A DNA stretch of 64,000 bases. Source: Christiangramia fulva. Lineage in GTDB: Bacteria; Bacteroidota; Bacteroidia; Flavobacteriales; Flavobacteriaceae. Below are positions 1 to 9,557 of this stretch, one piece after another. Every line of letters starts with the position of its first letter. Position 1 is the first letter of the stretch. Both the position numbers and the translations under genes were made by a program. The notes beneath the pieces are model-generated. The model was not told the origin of the DNA and searched no databases. It worked only from the letters and a program-made list of their open reading frames with translations. Location of the stretch: positions 1 through 64,000 of the forward strand of contig NZ_CP028136.1 of NCBI RefSeq assembly GCF_003024155.1, given 5' to 3'.

Positions 1-2
1 AA

Positions 3-890
3 CTGAATAAGTATAAATTCATCAGGCTTTTCCAGAAGTCAGATGTAAAACGTCCCAATGTATCCAATAATGCCACGAAAGCCGAAACCACTTTTAAGAA
101 ACTACTGGAAGCGGTTTGCAAAACCTACAATTTAGGGTATCAAAACAGGGACGGTGAATTTCGCATAGAGCACATCAGCTGGTTTGAAAAGAATTTAGGG
201 ATTGATTTCACCAAATCCAAAAAGAACGAATTCAGGCTGAAGGGAACCCGGAAATACAGCTATGATGCCCAAAAGCTACCCAAGTTTGAAAAGTTCTCAT
301 TTATGGAAGCCGGTTCCGCTGATTTTGTGGGTGCCGATATCTGGTATGATTCCAATTGCGTGAACAATGACGAGGAAAACAAAAGCGAAAATTCAACAGA
401 GATAATCACAACCGATGTGATGTACTGCATCGAGAACGGGGATAGCGAAAGCGAGAATGTTTCAGATGACGGTTTTGTGCTGATTGCCTGTGATGAGGAA
501 GGAAACATTCTTTATGAGCCTGGTATTCTTGACAGTGCAGCCATTATTAATAACACGCTAAGCTGGGCTCATTTGCACCGGGATTTATGGAAGCATGGCC
601 GGGTACTCGAAGAAGGTTATCTCAATAACGAACTAACTGAATTCGCATCTACGGTACCTACCATTAAGCAGGATAAATTCAACGTATTATTGGAATGCTT
701 TCAAATAAGAAGCTTTGAGCCATTAGACCAGTTGCGATCTACTTTAGGCTGGGGATTTATCCAGGCTGCTGAACTCAGCCTGATCGATTGTACCCTGACC
801 ATAGATATGAACCTTGAAAAGATAGTTTCCAAAAACCCTGAAGATGTGTTTGGAGATTTCGATAGTGATTTTGATCCTGATTTTGACTAA
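3..890 (+). CDS. Phage structural protein, 5'-truncated
   Basis: The reading frame is open to the left edge of the window, so this is the C-terminal 295 residues of a longer protein; the first internal ATG is at 303. I do not recognise the family. The visible part is soluble, acidic, without membrane segments, and ends in a short Asp/Phe/Asp-rich tail (residues just before the stop at 888-890). It lies 11 bases upstream of another large protein and in line with tail-fibre and lysis genes, so a baseplate or tail-associated role is likely by context. It is a poor candidate for an enzyme: I see no catalytic motif. Confidence 0.75.
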   Translation: MNKYKFIRLFQKSDVKRPNVSNNATKAETTFKKLLEAVCKTYNLGYQNRDGEFRIEHISWFEKNLGIDFTKSKKNEFRLKGTRKYSYDAQKLPKFEKFSFMEAGSADFVGADIWYDSNCVNNDEENKSENSTEIITTDVMYCIENGDSESENVSDDGFVLIACDEEGNILYEPGILDSAAIINNTLSWAHLHRDLWKHGRVLEEGYLNNELTEFASTVPTIKQDKFNVLLECFQIRSFEPLDQLRSTLGWGFIQAAELSLIDCTLTIDMNLEKIVSKNPEDVFGDFDSDFDPDFD

Positions 891-901
891 AAAATAAAAA
901 G

Positions 902-2443
902 ATGAGCTTTTACAATACCACCAAAAACCCGTTTCCATTCTATCCGCTGGAAGGTACCGTTTGGACCAATACCAAACCCCTGTGGTTTCGAAACAATTGT
1001 AAGTTTCAATACCAAAAGCATATCATTTTCCACGGGAAAAGATATTTTCAGCTACGGGTAAGCGATAACCTGCAGATGCAAGGTGATATTACTTCCGTCG
1101 TGCTTCGCCGGGTTTCCGATAATGTGGTAATGGCTGCTGATAATTCACATACGCTATACGTCGATAACAAGCTCAATAGAAAATATGTCGTTATTGAAAT
1201 GGATATTCCTTCCGGGTATATCGATGCCGATTACTACGTGGCTGTGGAGACTGATTATGGATATTATTATTCAGAACCTTTTTGTGTGAAGAATCCGGAT
1301 ACTGATCTTATAGGAATCACCTGGGCCTCTTCGAAAGGTAAAGTCGGGGATATGGTCTATCCTGAAAACTTCCGGCATTTTGTGAATATCGAGGCGAATA
1401 TCCTCCCCGGGGAATATCAGATCGAAGAAGACACGAGTGAAAATGGCTTTGGTGAAGAGATTCCCGATCTGCAGGTGCTCCGGCAGCCCTATACTTTTTC
1501 CTTCATGGCTCCTAATTTTTTAGCCCAGGCATTCTCGGCGTTGCGGCTTCATGATAAAATTCAAATTCTGAACAGGCCTAAAGGAGATTATGACGAGGCC
1601 TTTGATGAGAATATCAAGAATGTACAGGTAACCATTACTTCTGAAGAAGACGGTTGCTTTTCGTTGGTCGAAGTATCTTACCAGGAAGAAACTATTATAA
1701 CTACCGCTTGCGAAGATGAGATTCTACCGGCTAATAATCCGCCACAGGCTGATATTGTATGGAACGATACCCAAACTACCGAAGACAGGGTGTGTAATGT
1801 ACAGGAGACCTGCCAGCAAACTGTCTTAATTACCGAGTTTACCTACGATCCTGATGATAATATGGACCATACCGAATGGGAAAGAAGTTCTGATTACGGG
1901 GCTACCTGGGTAAGCCTTGGGAATAGCGTTGGAGATACTAAAATATTTAATGAACCAACCGAGGGGCATTACTGGTATCGATTAAAAGCCATAGATACAT
2001 ACGGGGCCATAGGATATTCTAATATTCTCAAATATGAGGTTTATGACTACGCTTCTTTCAGCAACTTAGCTACCAGTGCAATTCGTACCTGTGAATTGCT
2101 CGGGGATGCCAAAGATTTTGACATTGTTGGTGATGTGAGTCAGAATGCAAAAATCCAGTTCAAGGTGCTCAGCACTTATGGCCGAGGCTTTTATTTGAAG
2201 CTTTATAACCGGGATGATGACAGTTTGTTATTAACCTGGTTTGGCGGTCCTGCCGGAACCACTACCGATAAGATAGTAACCCTTGACGGGGCCGGGCTTG
2301 GAAGGTACCGGGTGGAAATGTGCCTGAACAGTTGTAATGGTGATATATATATACAATCTACCGTTGAGCTTCGACTCTATAAAGATGATAATACTACACT
2401 GGGAGACAGTCACTTCAATCTGGTAAAATTCTACCAGTGCTAA
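902..2443 (+). CDS. Phage structural protein with Ig/PKD-like domain
   Basis: 513 residues beginning at ATG 902, 11 bases after the previous stop. No signal peptide or membrane segment. Roughly residues 275-385 look like a beta-sandwich (PKD/FN3/Ig-like): it opens with a Pro-rich linker (NNPPQADIVW), holds WERSSDYGATW, and closes with YWYRLKAIDTYG, a pattern common in tail and baseplate proteins of Bacteroidota phages. The C-terminal ~130 residues are another beta-rich module rich in Tyr, Leu and Asp. Its place between the truncated protein and a 200-residue virion-like protein suggests a baseplate or tail-tip component. Function is inferred from context. Confidence 0.75.
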   Translation: MSFYNTTKNPFPFYPLEGTVWTNTKPLWFRNNCKFQYQKHIIFHGKRYFQLRVSDNLQMQGDITSVVLRRVSDNVVMAADNSHTLYVDNKLNRKYVVIEMDIPSGYIDADYYVAVETDYGYYYSEPFCVKNPDTDLIGITWASSKGKVGDMVYPENFRHFVNIEANILPGEYQIEEDTSENGFGEEIPDLQVLRQPYTFSFMAPNFLAQAFSALRLHDKIQILNRPKGDYDEAFDENIKNVQVTITSEEDGCFSLVEVSYQEETIITTACEDEILPANNPPQADIVWNDTQTTEDRVCNVQETCQQTVLITEFTYDPDDNMDHTEWERSSDYGATWVSLGNSVGDTKIFNEPTEGHYWYRLKAIDTYGAIGYSNILKYEVYDYASFSNLATSAIRTCELLGDAKDFDIVGDVSQNAKIQFKVLSTYGRGFYLKLYNRDDDSLLLTWFGGPAGTTTDKIVTLDGAGLGRYRVEMCLNSCNGDIYIQSTVELRLYKDDNTTLGDSHFNLVKFYQC

Positions 2444-2504
2444 AATTTTATGAACCTATAAGTTTCTTTTTTGTATATTGCATGTGTGTATGACTTCAGG
2501 AGCC

Positions 2505-2580
2505 TTATCCACTCTAAACGGATAATCACTTCACAGAGACTCGTCCACTAACGGACTTTCGCAGGAGGTATTGACACCTC
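2505..2580 (+). promoter_or_regulatory. Structured 5' leader with three hairpins
   Basis: The 183-base gap before the 2627 gene contains three successive inverted repeats: TTATCC (2505-2510) with GGATAA (2520-2525); GTCC (2543-2546) with GGAC (2553-2556); GAGGT (2565-2569) with ACCTC (2576-2580). The first two have similar loops (ACTCTAAAC and ACTAAC). None is followed by a T-run, so they do not look like a simple terminator. A leader or processing structure for a highly expressed virion protein is an inference. Confidence 0.45.
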
Positions 2581-2626
2581 AAAAACCTGTCATAATAAGC
2601 TAAAGTTTAATTTAAAACGCATTATT

Positions 2627-3229
2627 ATGCCAAATGTTCAATGTAACGACACCGATGTGTTGTGCCCTGTGGATTGTGCAACGGCTGGAATACCTACCGT
2701 CAATTTTGATGACTGTTCTCCCGAGAATAACGAATCAGAGATTGAATGGATAGCTATTTCCCGTTCCGATTCCGACGACTTTGCAGATGTTGAGGATGCT
2801 ACCGAATGGACTACCAGGATCGCTCAGACAGCCGCTGATCCGGCTCCAAGCCCTGATAACTCCATACGTATGATTCGCGTCATCGGTGATAAACCGGCAC
2901 CCGAAGTTCAGAACAGAACAGTGTCCGGAGGTCGTCAAATCCAGACAGCCAAAAACCACACCCTGAATGTAGAGATCGATGAAACCAATAGTGATAACTA
3001 TGAGTTTATCCGTTCTACTCAGTGTAACCCAACCTATAAGCTATGGTATATTACCAGAGCAGGTTTGGTGTATGGTGGTATTTGCGGCATCAAGGCACAA
3101 GCTATCTTCAACCTTATCCAGAACCGTGGTGATGGTGAGATTGAAAAATATGTTGGTACTGTCACCTGGAAAGATCGAATTGATCCACCACGCGCTAATT
3201 TCCCATTAGCAGGTGAAGTTAATTTCTAA
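2627..3229 (+). CDS. Putative phage virion protein, possibly tail tube
   Basis: 200 residues from ATG 2627, preceded by AAAACGCATTATT and a 183-base leader with hairpins. The N-terminus is Cys-rich (Cys at residues 5, 12, 16 and 29), unusual for a cytoplasmic protein, and the rest is a small beta-rich fold with a Thr/Val/Glu pattern (TLNVEIDETN, KYVGTVTWKDR) typical of tail-tube or small virion proteins. No membrane segment. It stands alone with its own leader between larger tail genes, as abundant structural proteins often do. I cannot assign a family; a tail-tube role is a guess from size, fold pattern and place. Confidence 0.6.
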   Translation: MPNVQCNDTDVLCPVDCATAGIPTVNFDDCSPENNESEIEWIAISRSDSDDFADVEDATEWTTRIAQTAADPAPSPDNSIRMIRVIGDKPAPEVQNRTVSGGRQIQTAKNHTLNVEIDETNSDNYEFIRSTQCNPTYKLWYITRAGLVYGGICGIKAQAIFNLIQNRGDGEIEKYVGTVTWKDRIDPPRANFPLAGEVNF

Positions 3230-3250
3230 TTCACTTAATCTTTCCGGCAG

Positions 3251-5620
3251 ATGACAATCGCTGATATCAAAGCAAAAATTACAGCCTGGATCAGGACTGG
3301 AATCCCCAACAATGTAAAGTCCTCTAACGTGAGGACTTTGCTTTCTTGGTTAGCCATTCGTGTAGATGTCCAGGAAACAGGCCGTTTAAGAATTATTAAA
3401 ATATCTGGTAATACCTCCGAAGATCTTCAAAAAGGGGATAAAGTAACCGGAATTGTTGAAGACACCTTTATGTTCAACGGGGTATATCTGGGCGGGGACA
3501 TTAACCTGCTTTCCAGTTATTCGGTAAACAACTACGCCACTATTGCCGACCTTTACCCTACCGATCGCTTACTGGAATCTTCCTATAAATGGAAGGAAAA
3601 CTACACCTATACCGTTTTATGGGTCCGTTACGTAAAGAACGGGGTCATCAATCGCATCGATTTTAATCAGGATATTCCTTTGGATGCTCCCGATGCGCAA
3701 GACAGGATCGATAGAATTGTATTTAATATTGACACTCTTTCCCTTGAGGTGGTCAAAGGTGATCCTGCACCGGTACCAAGTCCTAAAGCTATAAATGAAA
3801 ATCAAAAACAGATCACTTTCGTTCCGGTAAAAACTGGAACCACTCAGCCGGAAGGAGTGGGTGAAACGGTGGTTTATGCCGAGAATGCTCAGGAACTAGG
3901 CGGTGAATTTGATACCAGTGTTTCAGATGCTTCCATTGATCCTAATAACGCGGAAGATCCTGCAACCGGCTCTAAGGCTATCAAGTTCAACAATGTACCC
4001 AATCTGGCATACCTTGATCTTGATACAAGCACGGCTTTCAGCAATGCTGATGCCTCTCTTTTGGTGCTAAGCATTAAGTGTATCAACAATAAAAAACATA
4101 AACTGGCCATTGAGTTTAGAACTCAGGCCGGTACTTCATTAAGCTCTTTTAACCTTGAAGACGGTGTTCTTGGCTTTGACCGTTCCAATCTTACCGATTA
4201 CCAGGTCATAGCCATTCCTCTGGATGGCCTCAGTATTACCAATTCAGACCGTATAAGAATTACCAATCTTACTACAGGCTCCAGCCTGTTTATTGATGAC
4301 ATTCTTATACAGAAAGGAACTCCTAACACTACCACCTCAGGCGCTTTTCTTCCTACCGGAGGTTTTGTTGGTACGGCCCAGGAATTAAAAGACCAAATAG
4401 ATGCCATTGGAGCTAATCCAGGAGTAACTACCGTTACCGGTGACGGCGTGGATAATACCGATCCAGACAATCCGGTGCTTTCTTTTCCGAATGCTGATCA
4501 GGTAGATGACTCTTCAACTACAAATAAGTTTGTTACTCAGGCTGAGAAAGATAAGCTTGCCGCCATTAGCAACCCCATTCTTTTAAAAGGACAATGGGAC
4601 CCGAATTCAGGTGCTTTTCCTTCGAACGTAAAAGCAGGATGGAGCTATATAGTTTCCGGTACCGCTACGGTAGACGGGATAGAATTTGGAATAAAAGACA
4701 GGATTATTGCCTTAGTAGATAATGCTTCCACAACCACCTATGCAGATAACTGGTTCCATGATGACTATAGTGATACGTCTTATCAATCTGAACTTACCAC
4801 GGCAGGAACAAAGGCAACTCCTGTGGATGCCGATATTTTCGGGTATCTCAATTCTGCAGCTTCAAACATTCTGGTAAAGTTTACATGGGCAAACATAAAA
4901 ACCGCTCTTGAAAACTTTTTCAATCCCAAATACCAGAAAATAAAAGCCGATTACGGAACGGTTCAGAATTTATTTGACAACCAAAGTGAGCAATTCACCA
5001 ATGAGCAATATACCATATTAGACGCCACCGGATGGAATGACGGCACAACGACTATCACTTCAGGCTGGGCAACGGTAAAATACAATGGAGGCACAGCAGG
5101 TGATGAAAGTGATTATGATCTTAGGGAGTATGAGCAAGGTTTAGAATTTTCAGCAACCGCCAACCAATACGGACAGCACCCGGCTTTTTCAAGTCAGAAC
5201 GAGGCTATTATTTGGCTTCTAGGAAACGCAGTTGGTGAAGCTCCTAATAATGCTCCTACTATTTCAGGAGTTCCCGATGTAACACAAACAGAAGGATATT
5301 CAAGTTTCACGGTTGATCTTTCTGCCTATTCTTCCGACCCTGACGGGGATGCCTTGACTTATGATGCAAGTTCAGCAGACACCAATTTAGCAACGGTAAG
5401 TGTTAGCGGTTCAATCCTAACAGTAACCGAAGTTGCAGGTTCAGGAACGGTAAATATTACGGTAACTGTTGATGATGGACTTGCAACCGGACAAGATGTG
5501 TTTTTGTTGACCGTAGATGCGGCAATAACAGGAACACAATTAAACACTCCTACAGGAATGACAGCACAATCTTCAGGGGGTGATGCAATAGATATATTCT
5601 GGAACGATACAAATTCATAA
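3251..5620 (+). CDS. Phage tail-fibre protein with collar-like and Ig-like modules
   Basis: 789 residues from ATG 3251. An N-terminal beta-rich region (residues 1-170) probably attaches to the tail. Around residues 417-435 is a fibre-type motif, TTNKFVTQAEKDKLAAI, seen in many phage side-tail fibres near Gly/Asn/Val-rich stretches. Residues ~665-765 form an Ig/cadherin-like repeat (DPDGDALTYDAS, then GTVNITVTVDDG). The last ~25 residues begin an FN3 domain (TPTGMTAQSS, FWNDTNS) that is cut by the TAA at 5618-5620; the rest of the FN3 fold is encoded by the next ORF, one base later. The two ORFs may act as one receptor-binding fibre. Confidence 0.8.
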   Translation: MTIADIKAKITAWIRTGIPNNVKSSNVRTLLSWLAIRVDVQETGRLRIIKISGNTSEDLQKGDKVTGIVEDTFMFNGVYLGGDINLLSSYSVNNYATIADLYPTDRLLESSYKWKENYTYTVLWVRYVKNGVINRIDFNQDIPLDAPDAQDRIDRIVFNIDTLSLEVVKGDPAPVPSPKAINENQKQITFVPVKTGTTQPEGVGETVVYAENAQELGGEFDTSVSDASIDPNNAEDPATGSKAIKFNNVPNLAYLDLDTSTAFSNADASLLVLSIKCINNKKHKLAIEFRTQAGTSLSSFNLEDGVLGFDRSNLTDYQVIAIPLDGLSITNSDRIRITNLTTGSSLFIDDILIQKGTPNTTTSGAFLPTGGFVGTAQELKDQIDAIGANPGVTTVTGDGVDNTDPDNPVLSFPNADQVDDSSTTNKFVTQAEKDKLAAISNPILLKGQWDPNSGAFPSNVKAGWSYIVSGTATVDGIEFGIKDRIIALVDNASTTTYADNWFHDDYSDTSYQSELTTAGTKATPVDADIFGYLNSAASNILVKFTWANIKTALENFFNPKYQKIKADYGTVQNLFDNQSEQFTNEQYTILDATGWNDGTTTITSGWATVKYNGGTAGDESDYDLREYEQGLEFSATANQYGQHPAFSSQNEAIIWLLGNAVGEAPNNAPTISGVPDVTQTEGYSSFTVDLSAYSSDPDGDALTYDASSADTNLATVSVSGSILTVTEVAGSGTVNITVTVDDGLATGQDVFLLTVDAAITGTQLNTPTGMTAQSSGGDAIDIFWNDTNS

Positions 5621-5621
5621 A

Positions 5622-7619
5622 ATGGCACAAGAAACAAATATATTATTACAGGTAAGTGATGACGGCTTAAGCTGGTCTGATCTGGTTACCCTTACTAATG
5701 GTTCTGTATCTCATAGACATGAAGGGTTAGCACTTGGAACTACTAGGTATTACAGAACTATTGCAAAGGGTGACGGGGTAAATACTTTAGACAGCCCACC
5801 TTCAGCATCCGTAAGTGTGGCTTCTGGATTTGTACAACGGTATCAAGATGTTTTAGATTACGCCAATGCCAACGCCATAGGAACACCGTCATTCACGCAA
5901 AACCTGATTAATGACCGAATAGTAAGGAACTTAATAAAAGAAGGGATTTTACACGAAAGCGACAAAACCCAGGATAAAACAGACACTCTTTGGTACTTTC
6001 AACAGGAAGCAGGAACGCCTTATGAGTTTTTGACCTTAAACTGGATTGATCCTACAAAACACCGATTGACCAACGCAGGAACAGAAGATTTAGATTTTGT
6101 TGGTGGCTCAGGATTCAAAACCACAGGAACTACAAAATGGTTCAATACTAACTACACTCCTTCTACAGATGCTGTTCATTATGGGGCGAATGATAGTTGT
6201 GTCGTTTTTAAAACCTTTGATATTCCTACCACCTTTGCCGGGGAATCAAAAATCTTAGGAGCCAATAATGCTAACGATACCCATACTCAAATATCAAACA
6301 CCCCTGATTCTACTTTATTACTGAAAGTAAACGGAGATTACGGAGCAGTAGCGGAAAACAGCTTTACTATTAGCCAGTCATTAATAAATGGAACATTTGC
6401 AGTTAGTGACGAAACGACTTCTCATAAAAAGCTTTTTAGAGATGGTAGTTTGCACCTGGAAAAGAGTAATAATTTTGGTGGGAATTTACCCAATATCCCT
6501 ATTTACTTATTTGCTGTAAATACAGGATCAGGGCAAAATTCAACAGGAGTGTCGAGGGGGTTAGGTTTTGTGAGTTTTGGTTCTTCCATGCTTTATGCCC
6601 AGGATATTTTGAATAACATCCTGAACAACACTTATTTTTTTAAAGAAAACACTACTCCTGGAGAATTAAAAATCACCGCAGCAAATAGTGTTCTTCCTTC
6701 ATTATATTATCCTAAAGTAAAAATAGCTGAACCTTATAAGGCTTTATTTCCCGGTATTACTAAAAAATATTTAATTCTTTACTCCACAAATCACGCAGGG
6801 GATGGGGCAACATCCGATCCTTCAAATGGTGCGATTTTTTGGGGGCAAGCAGATCATCCGAATTTAGATGGTTTTGAGGAAGGTGGAGTGATAACTTCAG
6901 GTTATCAGTCTGAAACTCCTGATTGTCTGATTAATCCAAATGACCCTAATGGAGAAACATTCTGGCTTTTTTACCATCCTGGCACTACTTATCCAGGTGC
7001 AGGTGGTATTCAGCAAACAAGGCTTTGGACTACTTCAGGTGGGAATACTCCTCATGAGGCAACTTATACTGATAGAGGTACGGTGCTAGGAATTACAGCA
7101 ACTGAAAATAGTTACAGTGTTCCACATTTAGGTTATCCAGAGTGCTATTTAGAAGATGACGGAAGCATAACTGTTATTCATACAGTAAAAGGCTATGAAA
7201 GTGCCACAAGTTCAGGAATCACAAAAAAAGGAATTAGCACTTGTCCTGGTAATAATTACACATTTACGCGAACGGTTCAGGACGTGGATATAACATCTTT
7301 TATGCCCTATTTCAGATTACTCCATGCAAGCCCATCGTTATTTTTTGATAGAAATGGTATTCAATATTGCGTAGCTAGAAATGCAATATGGGAAGTTACA
7401 AACCTCCAAAATTACAGTGATTCGGTTAAAATATCAGTCTATCAATGTGACGGGAATTATCAGCCTACCGCATTAATAGGTAATATCTCAGGACCTGATA
7501 GCGGGAATAAAAACAGTAACGCAGGTTATTATATTGAAGGAGATACCCTGTACGTTTATTATATTATGGGTGCTACTGATTTGTATGTAGGTACTTGGGA
7601 CTTAAAAAACTTAGACTAA
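5622..7619 (+). CDS. Phage receptor-binding/tail-fibre protein, FN3 remnant plus propeller-like C-terminus
   Basis: 665 residues. ATG 5622 follows the upstream stop by one base. Residues 2-68 complete an FN3 domain begun in the preceding ORF (LLQVSDDGLSW, GTTRYYRTIAKGDG). Residues ~75-340 resemble a concanavalin/LamG-type fibre module. From about residue 347 the pattern (YPKVKIAEPYKALF, YLILYSTNHAGDG, GETFWLFYHPG, YPECYLEDDGSITVIH) looks like a five-blade beta-propeller of the GH43/GH32 type, which would suit glycan binding or hydrolysis at the host surface. I could not place catalytic Asp/Glu residues with confidence, so enzymatic activity is only a possibility. Confidence 0.75.
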   Translation: MAQETNILLQVSDDGLSWSDLVTLTNGSVSHRHEGLALGTTRYYRTIAKGDGVNTLDSPPSASVSVASGFVQRYQDVLDYANANAIGTPSFTQNLINDRIVRNLIKEGILHESDKTQDKTDTLWYFQQEAGTPYEFLTLNWIDPTKHRLTNAGTEDLDFVGGSGFKTTGTTKWFNTNYTPSTDAVHYGANDSCVVFKTFDIPTTFAGESKILGANNANDTHTQISNTPDSTLLLKVNGDYGAVAENSFTISQSLINGTFAVSDETTSHKKLFRDGSLHLEKSNNFGGNLPNIPIYLFAVNTGSGQNSTGVSRGLGFVSFGSSMLYAQDILNNILNNTYFFKENTTPGELKITAANSVLPSLYYPKVKIAEPYKALFPGITKKYLILYSTNHAGDGATSDPSNGAIFWGQADHPNLDGFEEGGVITSGYQSETPDCLINPNDPNGETFWLFYHPGTTYPGAGGIQQTRLWTTSGGNTPHEATYTDRGTVLGITATENSYSVPHLGYPECYLEDDGSITVIHTVKGYESATSSGITKKGISTCPGNNYTFTRTVQDVDITSFMPYFRLLHASPSLFFDRNGIQYCVARNAIWEVTNLQNYSDSVKISVYQCDGNYQPTALIGNISGPDSGNKNSNAGYYIEGDTLYVYYIMGATDLYVGTWDLKNLD

Positions 7620-7663
7620 TGAAAACACTACTTATAGCAATAGCATAATTTAAAATAAATAAC

Positions 7664-8467
7664 ATGAAAACACCCATTTACTTTTTATTGACGCTTTCCC
7701 TGCTTTTAGTAGGATGTGCGAAAGATGATGTGAACGTCCCAGAGGCGAAGACCTATGCGAAATTTGATACTTCGCTGAAAGCTCACGACAAAGCCGGTGC
7801 AACCGCGCTTTATACCGATGATGTGATCAACATTACATTTTTACCGGGCACTACTGCTCAATCAAAAACACTTTTTAGAAGTGTGATCTCCGATTTTGAA
7901 GCAAACCTTTCTGTTCGTTTCAATGAGGTCTATGCCGCCGATGAAAAGATTAAGCTCGGCAGCCTGCATAAAGGTGATGTGGTAGCCATCAAAGGAAACA
8001 CCGGTAACATTATAGGCCGTACCGTAATTACACCCGATAATGAGGTGAGAGATGCTTATAATTTAGCCCCGGCGATCAGCGATTCAGAACTTGTCATCAA
8101 CTTTAAGACCGCTAGTTTTACCGACCTCGTTATTAAATACACAATGGACGGAAACTACGTAGAAGGTCAGGTTGACAATGGTATACAAGCATGGCAATAC
8201 GGTGAATTTGCTTATGTAGATAACACGCTTACTAAAGTCAGAAATGAAACTATTTCAATAGGCGGTTTTCCAACTGAGCGAATGCATGTACCTGCATGGG
8301 CAACACTGGGAAAGACCAGAGGCGATTCTATATGGAATGATGAGATTTTGTTTGCAGAATCACTGGATCAGGAAACCGTTGCACGATTACTCGCCTATGA
8401 ATTAGGACAGGAATCGGCTTTGGATGGCCCGGTAAACTTTGAGGAATTAACAGCGCTTGGGTACTAA
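7664..8467 (+). CDS. Prophage lipoprotein with surface-export signal
   Basis: 267 residues. A short hydrophobic signal peptide ends in a lipobox with Cys18 (LLVGC). The residues right after the Cys are AKDDV, which fits the lipoprotein export signal C-X-K-(D/E)2 described for Bacteroidota (Capnocytophaga), so the protein is predicted to be exposed on the outer face of the outer membrane. The mature part is soluble, with no family I recognise. It overlaps the next gene by one base (TAATG). A lipoprotein next to the lysis cassette may block superinfection or alter the lysogen surface; alternatively it belongs to the virion. A 9-codon ORF at 7619-7648 precedes it and has a similar start (MKTLLIAIA). 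Confidence 0.8.
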   Translation: MKTPIYFLLTLSLLLVGCAKDDVNVPEAKTYAKFDTSLKAHDKAGATALYTDDVINITFLPGTTAQSKTLFRSVISDFEANLSVRFNEVYAADEKIKLGSLHKGDVVAIKGNTGNIIGRTVITPDNEVRDAYNLAPAISDSELVINFKTASFTDLVIKYTMDGNYVEGQVDNGIQAWQYGEFAYVDNTLTKVRNETISIGGFPTERMHVPAWATLGKTRGDSIWNDEILFAESLDQETVARLLAYELGQESALDGPVNFEELTALGY

Positions 8468-8949
8468 TGAAAACCTTCTTCATTTACATACTCACCCCGG
8501 TTTATTTCCAGAAGCTGCCTGGTGGAAAATGGTTTAAGGCCGAAATGCTCTTTTACTATTTCCTGCTGGCAACAATGCTGCTCACTGGAAGACTGGCTTA
8601 TGTAACCGGGCACGATCCTGAAATAGACTTCTGGCAGGTCGTATTTACAATTTTCACCTACCTGCCTTTTGTATTTCTATTCTTTGCGCTGGCACGTACC
8701 ATATTCTTCAGGGGTATTCATAAGATTTCAGATATACCGGCAGACTTATGGCTTACCCGGCTATGTGTGGCTCATAAATGGTGGTTTAAAAAATCAGAAG
8801 AAGATATGGAGCTTCAGGATCGGCTTGAAAAACGATTCTTAAGAGCTTACGGCTTTGATTTTGAAGATATGCCAATGAGTAAACTCACCAAATTTCAGCC
8901 TTTACTATTGCCAGTAATGAACCTTATTGTGTGGTGGACATTCGTATAA
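8467..8949 (+). CDS. Phage membrane protein of unknown function
   Basis: 160 residues from ATG 8467, whose A is the last base of the previous stop. Two clear hydrophobic segments at about residues 27-45 (MLFYYFLLATMLLTG) and 57-80 (VVFTIFTYLPFVFLFFALA), and a weaker one at the C-terminus (LLLPVMNLIVWWTFV). A charged cytoplasmic-type stretch with many Trp, Lys and Glu lies between. The gene is in a tightly packed set of membrane proteins before the holin. No family recognised; a lysis-timing or inner-membrane accessory role is inferred. Confidence 0.65.
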   Translation: MKTFFIYILTPVYFQKLPGGKWFKAEMLFYYFLLATMLLTGRLAYVTGHDPEIDFWQVVFTIFTYLPFVFLFFALARTIFFRGIHKISDIPADLWLTRLCVAHKWWFKKSEEDMELQDRLEKRFLRAYGFDFEDMPMSKLTKFQPLLLPVMNLIVWWTFV

Positions 8950-9557
8950 CAGATAGCGAAATAAAAGAATACTGGACATGGTATGATAAGCTAATTCTGA
9001 AATGGAATTTGGTTTCCTTCTTTGGATTCATTACCACAGCTGTGATCTGGGCTTTTATCCTGAAGCACGTTTTTAAGGTGAAAACAAAGTTCTGGCTTTT
9101 GAACGATACTAAAGACGGTGACTGGGGCGATCCTAAAGAGTTAGCAAAAAAAAGGCTTCTCCTAAAGGAGAATGCCCCGGCACTTTTCAAGTGGTTCATA
9201 AAGCTCGATGGAGCTATCTGGTGGTGGTTGAGGAATCATTCCTGGAATTATATCAGCAGGTATAAACCGGAATGGAACGGAGGCAGTAATGAAGGTTTTG
9301 AGATCATCAAAAACACCACTCCATTCAGTAATGAATATATTATTTCCAGGAAAGGAATCTTTGAGCAAAAAGGCATTTATACCTGGCTAACTAAACACAT
9401 GAAAATTGAAGGTGAACTGGAGGTAGCCTATATCGTAAATGGAAAATTAGAATGCCGCTATTCAAAAGTCTGGAAAGACATCTTTGGAAGGTGGCATCAA
9501 AAACAAAAAGGCTCAGGAGGCCAGTATTATAGATGTAACCGAAAACCTCTATTATGA
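8931..9557 (+). CDS. Phage membrane-anchored protein of unknown function
   Basis: 208 residues. The start is GTG at 8931, inside the previous gene (19-base overlap); no ATG fits better. One membrane segment at residues ~28-48 (SFFGFITTAVIWAFIL) is followed by a soluble domain rich in Trp (AIWWWLRNHSWNYISRY) and a beta-rich end (GELEVAYIVNGKLECRYS). The Trp/Arg/Asn pattern resembles small phage proteins annotated only as unknown function. It ends in an ATGA overlap with a 30-residue ORF, so translation is likely coupled. Role unknown. Confidence 0.65.
   Translation: MVDIRITDSEIKEYWTWYDKLILKWNLVSFFGFITTAVIWAFILKHVFKVKTKFWLLNDTKDGDWGDPKELAKKRLLLKENAPALFKWFIKLDGAIWWWLRNHSWNYISRYKPEWNGGSNEGFEIIKNTTPFSNEYIISRKGIFEQKGIYTWLTKHMKIEGELEVAYIVNGKLECRYSKVWKDIFGRWHQKQKGSGGQYYRCNRKPLL

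Noticed and set aside
7619..7648. 9-codon ORF (MKTLLIAIA) before the lipoprotein
   Set aside because: Too short to support; likely a chance or decayed copy of the next gene's start.
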